From assembly GCA_016879935.1 (NCBI GenBank), contig JAACJQ010000091.1, positions 30,248 through 94,247 of the forward strand: a stretch of DNA of 64,000 bases. Direction: 5' to 3'. The notes under the pieces are model-generated. The model did not search any database. It was not told the origin of the DNA and saw only the letters and a program-made list of their open reading frames with translations. The position numbers were made by a program, and so were the translations under genes. This stretch comes from Archangiaceae bacterium. Its GTDB lineage: Bacteria > Myxococcota > Myxococcia > Myxococcales > Myxococcaceae. Positions 27,655 through 36,820 of the stretch are shown here, in pieces. The stretch's first letter is position 1, and every line of letters begins with the position of its first letter.

Positions 27655-29709
27655 ATGCGCCTCTCGTCAACTGCCGTCGTGTTCGTGCTGGCCGCCGTCT
27701 CGGGCTGCACCTGTGGCCCTACGTCTCGTCCCTGCGCGTCGACCTCCGAGTGCGGCTCAGGTCAGGTCTGCGTCGGCGGGCAGTGCCGCGCAGGCTCGAC
27801 GGGTGGCGGCTCGAGCGGCGTCGGTGGAGGCATCAGCGGCACGGGCGGCGGCTCGAGCGGCACCGGTGGCGGCGTCAGCACCGCTGGCGGAAACGCGGCT
27901 GGCGGCACCGGCTTCGGCGGCGGTGATCCGTTCGAAGAAGACGCGGGCCAGGTCGACGCGGGCATCAGCGACTACGACGGCGGCTGCGGGCCCATCATGC
28001 CGGGCAACCCGCCCTTCCCGCGGCAGTGCTCGGCGGGCACCACCAACGAATGCGGCGGCCCGACCGACTCCTTCCTCACCTCACGCGGCGTCGCTGCGGC
28101 GCGGCTGAACGGCAACCAGGGCAACGGCTTCGACGACGACTGCGACGGCCTCGTCGACGAGGGCTGCCTCTGTCTGCAGGGCGGCACCACGAAGGACTGC
28201 TACCTGGTTCCTGCGACGCAGGTCGACCCGAACACCTCGCAGCCCGTGGGCTGGTGCACCAGCAACGCAAAGGGCTCGGTCGACTGTTCAGGCACCGAGA
28301 TCACCACCTGGTCTGGCGTGTGCCGTGGCGCCCAGCGCCCCCAGGTCTACGACTCGTGCGCGCCCGGAGACTTCGACTGCGACGGCCTCTCAGGCAACAA
28401 CCAGACGGCCGGCTGCAACTGCCCCACGCAGGTCGAGTGCCCCACCGCGCCGCTCGTGCTCGCGCCGTACCCCAACCCCGCGGCGTTGCCCCAGCTCGAC
28501 GGCACCCAGTGGATCAAGGACGTCGCGATGCGGGGCATGGCCCGTGACTGGACGTGGACCGTGCTTGGCGGTGACTGCGACAACGTGCTGCCGTTCCCGA
28601 CCTTCGCGCTCTACTCGGCGGCGAACTCGAGCTCGGGCCGCATCGGCACGCGCACGCCCGTGCGCTTCGACATGACGACGATGCCCAACCGCTACGTCGC
28701 TGCGCCCGGCCAACCGCTCATCGCCATTCAAGCCTCGCGCGGCGTCATGCCCGGCGCGGGCGTCGTGTACCCGGCCTTCGGCCTCTCGGGTGACTACCTC
28801 GTGCAGGGTGAGTTCACGCTCAACGGCACCCGCTACGTGTGCACCCAGCGTGTCGAAGTGCGCGCCCCCGGCATTCGCGCCGAGCTCTGCTGGGACTCGG
28901 TGGGTGGCACCAACGGGCCGGGCAACGACATCGACCTGCACTTCGCGCGGCTCCAGGGCGCGAACTGCGGCAACAGCCAGGGCTGGAACCTGACCTGCTC
29001 CAACGGCACGGGCGGCCCCTACCAGGACTGCTACTACAACGGCGCGAGCGGCTGCCCGTCAGGCGACCCGCGCTGGGGCTACGCCGATTCGGCGGCTTCG
29101 ACGTGTCACGGCTGGTCGAGCCGCCGCACCGCCGCCAACTGCACGAACCCCCGCCTCGACCGCGACACCGTGCGGTGCAACCGCTCCATCGACGACCCGA
29201 CGCAGGCCAGCTACTGCGGCCCCGAGAACATCAACCTCGACAACCCGAACAACGGAGACACCTTCGTCATCGGCGTCACCCACTACCAGAACTACACCAG
29301 CGGCCCCGAGTCGAAGCCGCACGTGAACGTGTACTGCAACGGGCGGCGCGTGCTCTCGGTCGGGTACAACCCGGCGACGATGCAGCAGTGGCCGCTGCTC
29401 CGCACGCCGGGCGCCGACGACAGCGGCGACTTCTGGACGGCGGCGCTCGTGAAGGCCAACGTCACGGCGGGCAACCTCACCTCGTGCGACGTCACGCCGA
29501 TTCCGTCGCGTCACGCTGATCCGACCCGTGATGGGCCCGTGGCGATGCCCGGCGCAGGAACGGGTGCGTGCGTCGACTCGTTGATGAACCAGACGCCGGC
29601 TCCCAACCAGTTCAGCTTCACCAGCCGCCGCTTCATCGACAACGCCACGACCCAGGGCGGAGCCGTCGGCACCATGCCGATGATGCCCACCCAATGGTGC
29701 AAACACTGA
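27655..29709 (+). CDS. Large lipoprotein with Gly/Ser linker and Asp-rich metal-binding-like motif
   Basis: 684 aa. Signal with lipobox VSGC at residue 18, then a small Cys-rich knot (CTCGPTSRPCASTSECGSGQ) and a Gly/Ser/Thr spacer (about 45-90). An Asp-rich segment, NGFDDDCDGLVDEGC, resembles the putative metal-binding motif of MopE-type myxobacterial proteins. A second copy, DFDCDGLSGNNQ, follows later. The C-terminal half is beta-rich with many cysteines, including a segment reading like a carbohydrate- or metal-binding beta-sandwich (CWDSVGGTNGPGNDIDLHF). Likely a surface lipoprotein; role unknown. Confidence 0.8.
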   Translation: MRLSSTAVVFVLAAVSGCTCGPTSRPCASTSECGSGQVCVGGQCRAGSTGGGSSGVGGGISGTGGGSSGTGGGVSTAGGNAAGGTGFGGGDPFEEDAGQVDAGISDYDGGCGPIMPGNPPFPRQCSAGTTNECGGPTDSFLTSRGVAAARLNGNQGNGFDDDCDGLVDEGCLCLQGGTTKDCYLVPATQVDPNTSQPVGWCTSNAKGSVDCSGTEITTWSGVCRGAQRPQVYDSCAPGDFDCDGLSGNNQTAGCNCPTQVECPTAPLVLAPYPNPAALPQLDGTQWIKDVAMRGMARDWTWTVLGGDCDNVLPFPTFALYSAANSSSGRIGTRTPVRFDMTTMPNRYVAAPGQPLIAIQASRGVMPGAGVVYPAFGLSGDYLVQGEFTLNGTRYVCTQRVEVRAPGIRAELCWDSVGGTNGPGNDIDLHFARLQGANCGNSQGWNLTCSNGTGGPYQDCYYNGASGCPSGDPRWGYADSAASTCHGWSSRRTAANCTNPRLDRDTVRCNRSIDDPTQASYCGPENINLDNPNNGDTFVIGVTHYQNYTSGPESKPHVNVYCNGRRVLSVGYNPATMQQWPLLRTPGADDSGDFWTAALVKANVTAGNLTSCDVTPIPSRHADPTRDGPVAMPGAGTGACVDSLMNQTPAPNQFSFTSRRFIDNATTQGGAVGTMPMMPTQWCKH

Positions 29710-29736
29710 TCAGCCCGCTCTGCAGAAAAGTGTGAG

Positions 29737-29753
29737 CCCGCGTGTGCAGCGGG
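29737..29753 (+). terminator. Small GC hairpin after the large lipoprotein gene
   Basis: CCCGC (29737-29741) pairs with GCGGG (29749-29753) across a 7-nt loop, 27 nt after the stop. No U-tract; weak evidence only. Confidence 0.2.
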
Positions 29754-29839
29754 TGCACGCACGCCTGTGGGGCGCTCCAACCCTTCGAAACGCCTCGCGC
29801 GCCGCACGGCATGGGTCGTGCTCTCGAACGTCTCCCGTC

Positions 29840-30001
29840 ATGGAGACTTCGACCTTGCCCACCCTGGAGCAGCTCAACGGAATCTGGGTCGTTCGACTCG
29901 AACGAGAGAACGGCAAGGTGCAGGAGTACCGCTGCGCGACAGAGCAGCAGGCCCGCGCGCTGGCGCTGGTGCTCGCGCCCAAGCCGCAGCAGCTGCACTG
30001 A
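29840..30001 (+). CDS. Small conserved-looking protein, 53 aa
   Basis: METSTLPTLEQLNGIWVVRL is followed by a charged, helix-prone stretch ending QARALALVLAPKPQQLH. Residue composition is balanced, with Trp, Tyr and mixed charges, unlike the Arg/Ser-rich shadow frames around it. ATG 29840 is favoured over an upstream in-frame start at 29732 because the added residues look non-coding. It ends exactly where the convergent thiL gene ends (TGA/TCA abutting). Function unknown. Confidence 0.55.
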   Translation: METSTLPTLEQLNGIWVVRLERENGKVQEYRCATEQQARALALVLAPKPQQLH

Positions 30002-30979
30002 TCAGCGCCCGAAGTGCTGAAACCCGCCGCGCCCCGCGAAGGGCGCACCATCGACGACGATGCCGCGCGTGCGCGTGACGGCTCCGATGGGAAACGCGCC
30101 GTGCCCCAGCTTCTGCAGGTGCTGCTCGAAGGCGGGGACGCGCGAAGGAGGCACCGTCACGGCCAGCACGTAGTCTTCGCCACCCGTGAGTGCGTGCTGG
30201 TGAACGTGCTGTTCGGTCTCGGCCCACAGCAGCAGCGCCTCGAGCACCGGCAGCGCGCCCGAGTCGAGCGTCATGCCCACGCCCGATGCCTCGCAGACAT
30301 GCCCCAGGTCCTGCACGAGGCCGTCGCTCACGTCGATGGCCGACGACGCGAACCGTGACGCCTCGAGCCCCCAGCGAACGTGCGGCGACGGAGAGCGCTG
30401 CGCCAGCACGAGCGCCTCCCATTCCTTGTCGACCAGCAGCTTGCCCTTCGCGTCACGCTTCGCACGCGAGAGCACCTCGAGCCCTGCCGAGGCGCTGCCG
30501 AGTGGCCCCGAGACGTAGACGCGATGACCGGGCCGGGCTCCGCTGCGCGTCATCGGCCGACGGCCCTGCGGAATCTCTCCCGCGACCGTCATCGTCACCG
30601 AGAGCTGAAGCCCGCGCGTCACGTTGCCACCGACGAGCGAGACGCCGTGCGCCGCGGCGAGCGCAGCCATGCCGGCCGAGAGCTCACGCAGGTCTTTGTC
30701 CGAGACGTCGTCGGGCAGCTGCAGCGCGCACAGCGCCCACGTCGGCTTCGCGCCCATGGCCGCCACGTCAGAGAGGTTCACCGCGAGCGCTTTGTGGCCC
30801 ACCTGCCCGAAGGTGAAGGTGCGACGCGAGAAGTGAACGCCCTCGACCAGCGCGTCGGTGGTCACGACCTGCTCACGCTTCGTCGGCGGAAGCACTGCGG
30901 CGTCGTCACCCGGCCCGAAGGGAGCCGGCTTGCGAGAGAAGGCTTCGAGGAAGGCGTCGATGCGCTGGAACTCGTTCAT
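30002..30979 (-). CDS. thiL: Thiamine-monophosphate kinase
   Basis: 325 aa. Phosphorylates thiamine monophosphate to thiamine pyrophosphate, the last step of cofactor synthesis. It has GPGDDAAVL near the N-terminus, TTDALVEGVHF, GHKALAVNLSDVAAMGA, LVGGNVTRG and AIDVSDGLVQDLGH, all standard ThiL blocks for Mg-ATP and substrate. It lies last on the minus strand behind an export operon, 18 nt after the adaptor gene, so may be transcribed with it although the functions are unrelated. Confidence 0.95.
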   Translation of the reverse strand: MNEFQRIDAFLEAFSRKPAPFGPGDDAAVLPPTKREQVVTTDALVEGVHFSRRTFTFGQVGHKALAVNLSDVAAMGAKPTWALCALQLPDDVSDKDLRELSAGMAALAAAHGVSLVGGNVTRGLQLSVTMTVAGEIPQGRRPMTRSGARPGHRVYVSGPLGSASAGLEVLSRAKRDAKGKLLVDKEWEALVLAQRSPSPHVRWGLEASRFASSAIDVSDGLVQDLGHVCEASGVGMTLDSGALPVLEALLLWAETEQHVHQHALTGGEDYVLAVTVPPSRVPAFEQHLQKLGHGAFPIGAVTRTRGIVVDGAPFAGRGGFQHFGR

Positions 30980-30997
30980 GGTCGGCTCCGCACGCTC

Positions 30998-32101
30998 TCA
31001 GGTCTTCGGCACCGGCGCGACGATGAAGCTGTTGACGCGCTGGCCCGGCACGAGTCGCTCGTTGGAGTCGAGCTGAATGACGACCTCGAGAATCTTGGTG
31101 TCGTTGCGCTCGACCGGGTCGTCGGTGCGCACGTTCTTGCGGCCGAAGCGGCGGCCCACCTCGACCACCTTGCCGGCGAACTTCTGCGCGCCGAAGGCAT
31201 CGGCCGTCACCCACGCGGCGGCGTCGAGCTGCACCCTCGAGACGTCACGCTCGTCGACGTCCATTCGCACCCGCAGCGTGCGCGTGTCGCCCATGACGAC
31301 GAGCGGGTCGCTGCCCTGGAAGCTGTAGAGCTCGCCCTCACGCACCTTCACCTGCAGCACCTCGCCGTCGAGGGGCGCGCGAACGGCCAGGCGCTCGACC
31401 TGCGCCTTCGCCTGCACGACGCGGGCTTCGGCCCCCAGCACGCGGGCGCGCTGAAAGGCGATGTCTTCACCGCGGCTCCCCGCCTCTGCCGCTCGCAGGC
31501 GAGCCTCGTTCGACTTCAGCGCGGCGGCGTCTTGCTGGGCCTGACGGCGGGCGCGGTCGAGCTCGTCGGGGGTCGCAGCACCAGACTTCGCGAGCTGCTC
31601 GGTGCGCGCAGCCACGCTGGCTGACAGCTCGGCGCGCGCGCGGGCGGCCTGCGCGTCGGCGTTCACTGCGTCGCGGTCTTCGACCCGAAGACCCTTCAGC
31701 GTGCGGGCCAGGTTCGCGCGCTCGGCCACTGCCTCGGCTTCGGCCGATTGCAGTTGCGCGAGCTCGACGCCGTTCTCGAGTTGGACGAGCAGGTCGCCCT
31801 GCTTCACCTGCTGGCCCTCCTTCACCAGCACCTGCTTCACCAGCGCCGTCACCTGCGCGGCCACCCGGGTCTCGCGCTGCGCCGGCTCGACGATGCCATT
31901 GCCGCCGATGAGGGCGCCCTTCTCGGGCAACGGCTGCTTCTCGTCTGCGCCACCGACGCGGCTCTGGGCCTCCCGGTCGGCCTTGAGCACGTCTTTTTGA
32001 ATCGGCACGGTGAGCGGGCCTGCCGACGCGGTGCGCACCATCTGGAACCCGCAGGTTCCCAGCGTGAGGACGAAGACGACGATTCCAAGCTTGCGGAGCA
32101 T
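30998..32101 (-). CDS. Periplasmic adaptor (HlyD/DevB-type membrane fusion protein)
   Basis: 367 aa. One N-terminal membrane anchor (about 5-25), a lipoyl/barrel-sandwich half (ALVKQVLVKEGQQVKQGDLLVQL), a long Ala/Arg/Glu-rich coiled-coil hairpin (about 115-215), the second lipoyl half (VRAPLDGEVLQVKVREGE) and a beta-barrel domain. It should bridge the ABC permease to the TolC-like channel encoded upstream. The combination with a single-TM adaptor and separate FtsX-like permease resembles DevBCA or MacAB exporters. Confidence 0.9.
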   Translation of the reverse strand: MLRKLGIVVFVLTLGTCGFQMVRTASAGPLTVPIQKDVLKADREAQSRVGGADEKQPLPEKGALIGGNGIVEPAQRETRVAAQVTALVKQVLVKEGQQVKQGDLLVQLENGVELAQLQSAEAEAVAERANLARTLKGLRVEDRDAVNADAQAARARAELSASVAARTEQLAKSGAATPDELDRARRQAQQDAAALKSNEARLRAAEAGSRGEDIAFQRARVLGAEARVVQAKAQVERLAVRAPLDGEVLQVKVREGELYSFQGSDPLVVMGDTRTLRVRMDVDERDVSRVQLDAAAWVTADAFGAQKFAGKVVEVGRRFGRKNVRTDDPVERNDTKILEVVIQLDSNERLVPGQRVNSFIVAPVPKT

Positions 32102-32122
32102 GAGGGCGGTTCCTCTCGGCGG

Positions 32123-32839
32123 TCAGTGACTGGGAGCCGGCACGATGCGCCCGTCTTCGATGTGCACGGTGCGATCGGCCAGGTGGAAGATGCGGTTGTC
32201 GTGGGTGACGCAGACGACGGTGTGCCCGCGCTGCGAGCAGAGGTCTTTGAGCAGCTTCGTCACCTGCATGCCCGACTCGGCGTCGAGGCTGGCGGTGGGC
32301 TCGTCAGCGAGGATGAGGGGAGGCCTGCCCGCGATGGCGCGCGCCACGGCGACGCGTTGACGTTGGCCGCCCGAGAGCTCGTCGGGCCGCTTGGCGAACT
32401 TGTCCTTCAGGCCGACCGCCGTGAGAATTTCGCGAGCCTCCTTGATGGCGGCGCTGTGGCCGTAGCCGCGCAGCTCGAGCGGCACCGCGATGTTCTGCTC
32501 GGCGGTCAGCGCGGCCATCAGGTTGTGGCCCTGGAAGATGAAGCCGATGTACTCGAGGCGAAGGCGCGGCAGCTCCGACTCCTTGCGACCGTGGAGCGCC
32601 TCTCCGAACAGCCGCGCTTCACCCTCGGTGGGCGCCAGCACGCAGCCGAGAATCGACAGCAGCGTCGTCTTGCCGCTGCCCGAGGGGCCGACGAGCATCA
32701 TGAACTCGCCCTGCTCCACCCGCATGTCGACGCCCTTGAGCGCCTGGAACGCGAGCGCGCCCGTGCCGTACGTCTTGGTGAGCCCCCTGATGTCGATGGC
32801 GGGCGTCTTCGTGTCGACCGTCAGTGCAGGCGCGCTCAT
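32123..32839 (-). CDS. ABC transporter ATP-binding protein (LolD/MacB/DevA-like)
   Basis: 238 aa. Walker A GPSGSGKTT, Q-loop FIFQGHNL, signature LSGGQRQRV, Walker B LILADEPTASLD and H-loop CVTHDNRIF are all intact. Powers the FtsX-type permease whose gene overlaps its start by 4 nt (ATGA). The closest family type is the MacB/LolD/DevA clade, which usually exports lipids, lipoproteins, peptides or small toxins rather than importing. Confidence 0.95.
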   Translation of the reverse strand: MSAPALTVDTKTPAIDIRGLTKTYGTGALAFQALKGVDMRVEQGEFMMLVGPSGSGKTTLLSILGCVLAPTEGEARLFGEALHGRKESELPRLRLEYIGFIFQGHNLMAALTAEQNIAVPLELRGYGHSAAIKEAREILTAVGLKDKFAKRPDELSGGQRQRVAVARAIAGRPPLILADEPTASLDAESGMQVTKLLKDLCSQRGHTVVCVTHDNRIFHLADRTVHIEDGRIVPAPSH

Positions 32840-34023
32840 CGGAACACCATCGCGGGCTCGAGGCGGTACAGCCGGAACAGCGCCAGCAGCGACGCCAGCA
32901 GGCAGACGACGACCATCAGCGCCACCGTCAGCCCGAACATCTCGGGGTACAGCACCGGCGTGAGCTGCGGGTTTCGCATGCCCTGCACCATGCCCGACAC
33001 CGCGCCGAGGCCGATGAGGCTGCCGACGAGGGCGTAGACGATGGCCTGCGTGAAGAGCAGCAGCGCGAGGTCGAGCGTCGTGGAGCCGATGGCCTTCAGC
33101 GTTCCGAACTGGCGCATGTTGTCGATGACCGACGAGAACATCGAGAGCGCCACCGTGATGAGGCCGACGAGCAGGCCCATGAACGTCGAGGTGCCGAACG
33201 ACAGGCCGATCTGCGTGCCCGTCACGATGTACGTGAGGATCTCCTTCATGTACTCGCCGCGCGTCATCACCCGGGTGTCGGTGAGCGCCTCCTGCAGCCT
33301 CGCGCGCACGACCGTCGGGTCGACCCCCGGTTCGACGCCCACCATGATGAAGGTGTGTTTGTCGGCGGGCACCTTCAGAATCTCACGCGCCAGCGTCTGC
33401 TCGGCGAACGCATAGGCGGGCGCGAACGGCAACAGGCCCCAGGTGAAGCCGACGACCTGCACCTTGTGGCCGGCCAGCTCGCGCACGCTGCCCAGGTTCA
33501 GGCCGCCGAACTTCTCGCGCTCGGCGTCCTCCACGATGATGGCGTTGGGCGCCAGCAGCGACGTCGCGTCACCCTTGAGCAGGTTCCACGGGCCACCGGC
33601 GAAGCGGGGCGCGCGCGCTCCGACGAGCGAGACCGGCTCACTGCCACCGTTGGGCAGCACGAGGTTCGCGGTCTGCAGCACGAGCGGCTCGGCCCACGCC
33701 ACACCCGGGGTCGCGCGCGCCCGGTTCAACTGCGCGTCGTTGAGCGGCTTGCCTCCCTGGAACTGCCGTGTTCCCGGTGGCGTCACCCAGATGTCGACCT
33801 GCGCGTTCTCGACGAACATGCGGTTCTTGCCGAGCAGCGCCAGGAAGGTGCCCATCTGGAAGTTGCCGAGCAGCACCGCGAAGACGACGCCGAAGAGCGT
33901 GCCCGCGAGCTTGAGGGAGTCGTGGAACATCATCTGCACCCCGATGCCCGCCATCGTGCGCACGCGCGCGAACAGCGACGCCCGCGTTCGAATCGGAGCA
34001 GCGAGTGAACCCGTCACCGTCAT
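32836..34023 (-). CDS. FtsX-like ABC transporter permease (DevC/MacB-type)
   Basis: 395 aa. One N-terminal membrane segment (GTLFGVVFAVLLGNFQMGTF), a large periplasmic domain (about 65-270), then three C-terminal membrane segments with the FtsX-like pattern around STFMGLLVGLITVALSMFSSV, RQFGTLKAIG and the last helix pair. The frame is open upstream to 34506, but ATG 34023 overlaps the TolC gene stop (ATGA) and places the membrane segment correctly. Forms an exporter with the ATPase and adaptor. Confidence 0.9.
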   Translation of the reverse strand: MTVTGSLAAPIRTRASLFARVRTMAGIGVQMMFHDSLKLAGTLFGVVFAVLLGNFQMGTFLALLGKNRMFVENAQVDIWVTPPGTRQFQGGKPLNDAQLNRARATPGVAWAEPLVLQTANLVLPNGGSEPVSLVGARAPRFAGGPWNLLKGDATSLLAPNAIIVEDAEREKFGGLNLGSVRELAGHKVQVVGFTWGLLPFAPAYAFAEQTLAREILKVPADKHTFIMVGVEPGVDPTVVRARLQEALTDTRVMTRGEYMKEILTYIVTGTQIGLSFGTSTFMGLLVGLITVALSMFSSVIDNMRQFGTLKAIGSTTLDLALLLFTQAIVYALVGSLIGLGAVSGMVQGMRNPQLTPVLYPEMFGLTVALMVVVCLLASLLALFRLYRLEPAMVFR

Positions 34024-35309
34024 GGTGTCACCTCGAGAGGAAGGCCCGCCGAGAGGCGAAGTGAGGCGCGCGCGGTGGCGAGATCGAGCCGCGCCGAGAT
34101 GTCGTTCACCTCTGCCGAGAAGAGGTCGCGGTCGGCCTGAATGACGTCGAGCTGGGTGGCGACGCCAGCCGCGTTCCGCTCCTTCGCGAGGGCCTGCGCG
34201 CGGCGGGTGCTCTCGACCTGTGCCTTCGACGCTCGCACCTTGGTGATGGCCGCGCGCACCCGCTGCCAGTCGGAGTGAATCTGGTCGACGGCCGCGAGCC
34301 GCGCCTTCTCGGCGTTGAGCCGGGCGGTCTGCTCCGAGGCGCTGGCGATGCGCAGGCCCTGAACGCTGCCGAGGTCGGCGCGCCACGAGAAGGTGACGCC
34401 CGCGTTCCACACCGAGCTCTGGTTCTGAAAGCCCGTCGCGTTGGTGAAGCGCTGGGTGAACTGCGCGTTGACGGTCGGCGCGAGCGTCGCGGCCGCAGCC
34501 GTCCACGAGCGGGAGGCGGCCATGGCGTCGTGCTCGGCCGAGGTGATGGAGGGCAACGCGTCGGCGCGCCCCTCGAGCTCGGCCAGCGGCGCCTCGGGGT
34601 GCAGGTCATCGGCCGGGAGCGCGGTGTCTTCCCGGGGCTCGAGCCCCGTCAACGTTCGCAGCGAGCGCCGGCTGTTCTCGAGCAGCGCCTCGGCGTCGGC
34701 GACCACCTGCGTGTTTCGCTCCACCTCGGCGGCCGCGCGCACCAGCTCGAGCTCGGTGGCGACGCCCGCCTCCTTCCGTGCGGTCTGCTGCTCCACCTGC
34801 GCCTTCGAGACGGCGAGCGACTTTCTCGCCGAGTCGAGCACGCCCTGCGCACCGGCCCACGAGAAGTACGCCGTCACCACCTGCCGCCGCACCTGGTCGG
34901 CCGTCAGCTGCTCCTTCGACTCCGCCGCGCTCGCGCTCTCTGACGCCGCGCTCACCTTCAGCCACTTCGAGACGTCGATCAGCGGCACCTCGGCCTTGAA
35001 CGTCGCTTCGAGCTGGTCGCTCGGAATGATGGTGATGGTCTGCGTCGTCGCCGCCCCGGTGGGAATGGAGACGGTCGCGGCGTACTGGTTGCGGGTGTAG
35101 CCGCCGTTCGCCGACAACGAGGGCAACAGCACGCCCCACTGCTGGTCGAACGAGGCGCGTGCCGAGCCCGAGGCCTCGTGGGCGATGCGTGCGTCGACAT
35201 TTCGGGTCTGAGCTGACTGAAGAAATGCCGACAGCGGCTGCCCGAACGCCATCGAGGGCGCGACGAAGAGGACGAAGGCTTGAATGTATCTTCTCACGAT
35301 TGATTGCAT
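34020..35309 (-). CDS. TolC-family outer membrane efflux protein
   Basis: 429 aa. Signal peptide MQSIVRRYIQAFVLFVAPSMAFG, then two long repeats of paired helices and strands, as in TolC: the first around RRQVVTAYFSWAGAQGVLDSARKSL and VATELELVRAAAEVERN, the second around DLGSVQGLRIASASEQ and ERNAAGVATQLDVIQADRDL. First gene of the export operon (tolC-like, permease, ATPase, adaptor, thiL). ATG 35309 begins the signal peptide; an in-frame extension to 35375 looks non-homologous. Confidence 0.9.
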   Translation of the reverse strand: MQSIVRRYIQAFVLFVAPSMAFGQPLSAFLQSAQTRNVDARIAHEASGSARASFDQQWGVLLPSLSANGGYTRNQYAATVSIPTGAATTQTITIIPSDQLEATFKAEVPLIDVSKWLKVSAASESASAAESKEQLTADQVRRQVVTAYFSWAGAQGVLDSARKSLAVSKAQVEQQTARKEAGVATELELVRAAAEVERNTQVVADAEALLENSRRSLRTLTGLEPREDTALPADDLHPEAPLAELEGRADALPSITSAEHDAMAASRSWTAAAATLAPTVNAQFTQRFTNATGFQNQSSVWNAGVTFSWRADLGSVQGLRIASASEQTARLNAEKARLAAVDQIHSDWQRVRAAITKVRASKAQVESTRRAQALAKERNAAGVATQLDVIQADRDLFSAEVNDISARLDLATARASLRLSAGLPLEVTP

Positions 35310-35327
35310 GAATAACCAGGCCACCCA

Positions 35328-35337
35328 GTTGCGCAAC
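35328..35337. promoter_or_regulatory. GTTGCGCAAC palindrome in the exporter/TetR intergenic region
   Basis: A perfect 10-bp palindrome lies in the 88-bp, relatively AT-rich divergent region between the TolC-like gene and the TetR gene. TetR repressors commonly bind dyads in such regions. It is short, so chance is possible; no second copy is seen. Confidence 0.35.
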
Positions 35338-35397
35338 CACTTCCACCGAACGTCGCCTCGATTGCGTAGTACCAATGCGTGAATTAATAGTTTCGCC

Positions 35398-36042
35398 GTG
35401 GCACGACCCCGGGGCGCCAGAAACGCGGACTATGACGAGCAGCGCCTGGCGCTCGCGCGGAAGGTGCGAGACCGGGTGATGGCGGCCGACGGGTTGCGCG
35501 CCTCGCTGCGCGAGCTCGCAGCGGCAGCCGACAGCTCGGTCGCGACGCTCAAGCACTACTTCGGCGACCGTGAAGGCGTCTTGCGCGCGGTGATGGAGAG
35601 CCACCACATCGACGCCGCCCCCTACCTCGCGATGGCCTCGACGCCGCCCGAGGGCGGAGACGTTCGTGAGTCGCTCCTCGACTACCTGAAGCGGCTCAAG
35701 CAGGCGTGGTTCAAGTACGGCGTCGGGGTCGTTCAGTCCTCCGCGCTCGCGAGTGGGTTGTCGGCGGCGGGGGTGGGCCCCTCGTACGTGAACCACGTGC
35801 TCGAGCCGCTGCTGGGCACGGCCGAGGCCCGGCTGAAGCGGCACGTCGAGCTCAGAGACCTGCCGCCGATGAACGAGCGCTTCGCCGCCCTGCAGTTCCT
35901 CTCACCGGTCGTGCTCGCGCTGCTGCATCAGGACAGTCTGGCGGGAGCCACCTGCCGCCCGCTCGACCTCGACGCCTTCTTCGAAGCCCACGTCGACGGC
36001 TTTCTGCGCGCCTACCCGCCGACGGGCCGCGCTCGCGCCTGA
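35398..36042 (+). CDS. TetR-family transcriptional regulator
   Basis: 214 aa. The N-terminal helix-turn-helix is recognisable (RASLRELAAAADSSVATLKHYFGDREGVLRAVME), followed by an all-helical ligand-binding domain. It starts at GTG 35398 and is divergent from the export operon, whose expression it most likely controls. No membrane segment. The stop lies 2 nt from the stop of the convergent second TetR gene. Confidence 0.85.
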   Translation: MARPRGARNADYDEQRLALARKVRDRVMAADGLRASLRELAAAADSSVATLKHYFGDREGVLRAVMESHHIDAAPYLAMASTPPEGGDVRESLLDYLKRLKQAWFKYGVGVVQSSALASGLSAAGVGPSYVNHVLEPLLGTAEARLKRHVELRDLPPMNERFAALQFLSPVVLALLHQDSLAGATCRPLDLDAFFEAHVDGFLRAYPPTGRARA

Positions 36043-36044
36043 CG

Positions 36045-36644
36045 TCAGGAGCAGTTGAGCGCACCGCGCAGAAACAGCTCTCCCGCGCTCTGCAGGCTCG
36101 TCTTCAGCCCGTCGTCTTCGCCCGCGCCCGAGCCCCACATCGTCAGCGCCGCCAGGCAGTTGAGCAGGTAGGCCTCGCCCAGCATCGCGGGCGCGCGCGT
36201 CGTCTGCACTTCGCCCTTCTTCACGCTGCGTTCGAAGACCTTGCCCAGCGCCTCACGCAGCGACCCCTGGCGCGCCTCGCGAAAGCGCTCTGCTTCGACC
36301 CGCAGGCCCGTCGTCATCGCGTCGATGACGAGCGTGCGGTGTTCACGCCATTGCGTCGCGAGCTGCTCGGCCACTTCGGCCAGCACCTGCGCGATGGGCA
36401 TCGCCTCGTCGAGCGCTTCGAGGCGGCGCACCACCGGCTCCTCGAGGCGACGGTTGAGCTCGATGAGCACGTCGTCTTTCGTGGGGAAGTGGAAGTAGAA
36501 CGACGTGCGCGAGAGCCCGGCGACGAAGGTGATGTCGTCGACACGCGCGGCGCGAAAGCCGTCTCGTCGGAAAATCTCGATGGCCGCGTGAAACAACCGC
36601 TCCTTCGACTCTTCACGCTGTTTGTCGCGGGTGGTGGCCGTCAC
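36045..36644 (-). CDS. TetR-family transcriptional regulator
   Basis: 199 aa. Clear TetR N-terminus: ERLFHAAIEIFRRDGFRAARVDDITFVAGLSRTSFYFHFPTKDDVL. The ligand-binding part is helical. The frame is open to 36827, but the extra residues are Arg/Pro-rich and overlap the kinase start, so GTG 36644 is chosen. It is divergent from the kinase-DUF2378 gene, 176 bp apart, and convergent with the other TetR gene. Target unknown. Confidence 0.85.
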   Translation of the reverse strand: MTATTRDKQREESKERLFHAAIEIFRRDGFRAARVDDITFVAGLSRTSFYFHFPTKDDVLIELNRRLEEPVVRRLEALDEAMPIAQVLAEVAEQLATQWREHRTLVIDAMTTGLRVEAERFREARQGSLREALGKVFERSVKKGEVQTTRAPAMLGEAYLLNCLAALTMWGSGAGEDDGLKTSLQSAGELFLRGALNCS

Positions 36645-36820
36645 GGAGGGTGGGACCCTTACCGTGCGGTTCTCGATCCGTCCCTTCGACGTGTGTCGAT
36701 GAGCAGGGGAACGACGCGCGTCAACGGGCAAGCGCAGCGATGGGCCTCCGTGTGGCTCCCGGGTTTCGCGGGTGCAGTTCTTGCGGCTCGCCCTTCGACA
36801 AACAGGCATGCTGACTGAGC

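Noticed and set aside
27062..27710. Long minus-strand ORFs across the repeat array
   Set aside because: Repetitive Arg/Ser-rich products created by the repeat unit length; no start or family evidence.
36686..36699. TCGAC-N4-GTCGA dyad between a TetR gene and the kinase gene
   Set aside because: Five-bp arms built from TCGAC words that are extremely common in this DNA; not distinguishable from chance.
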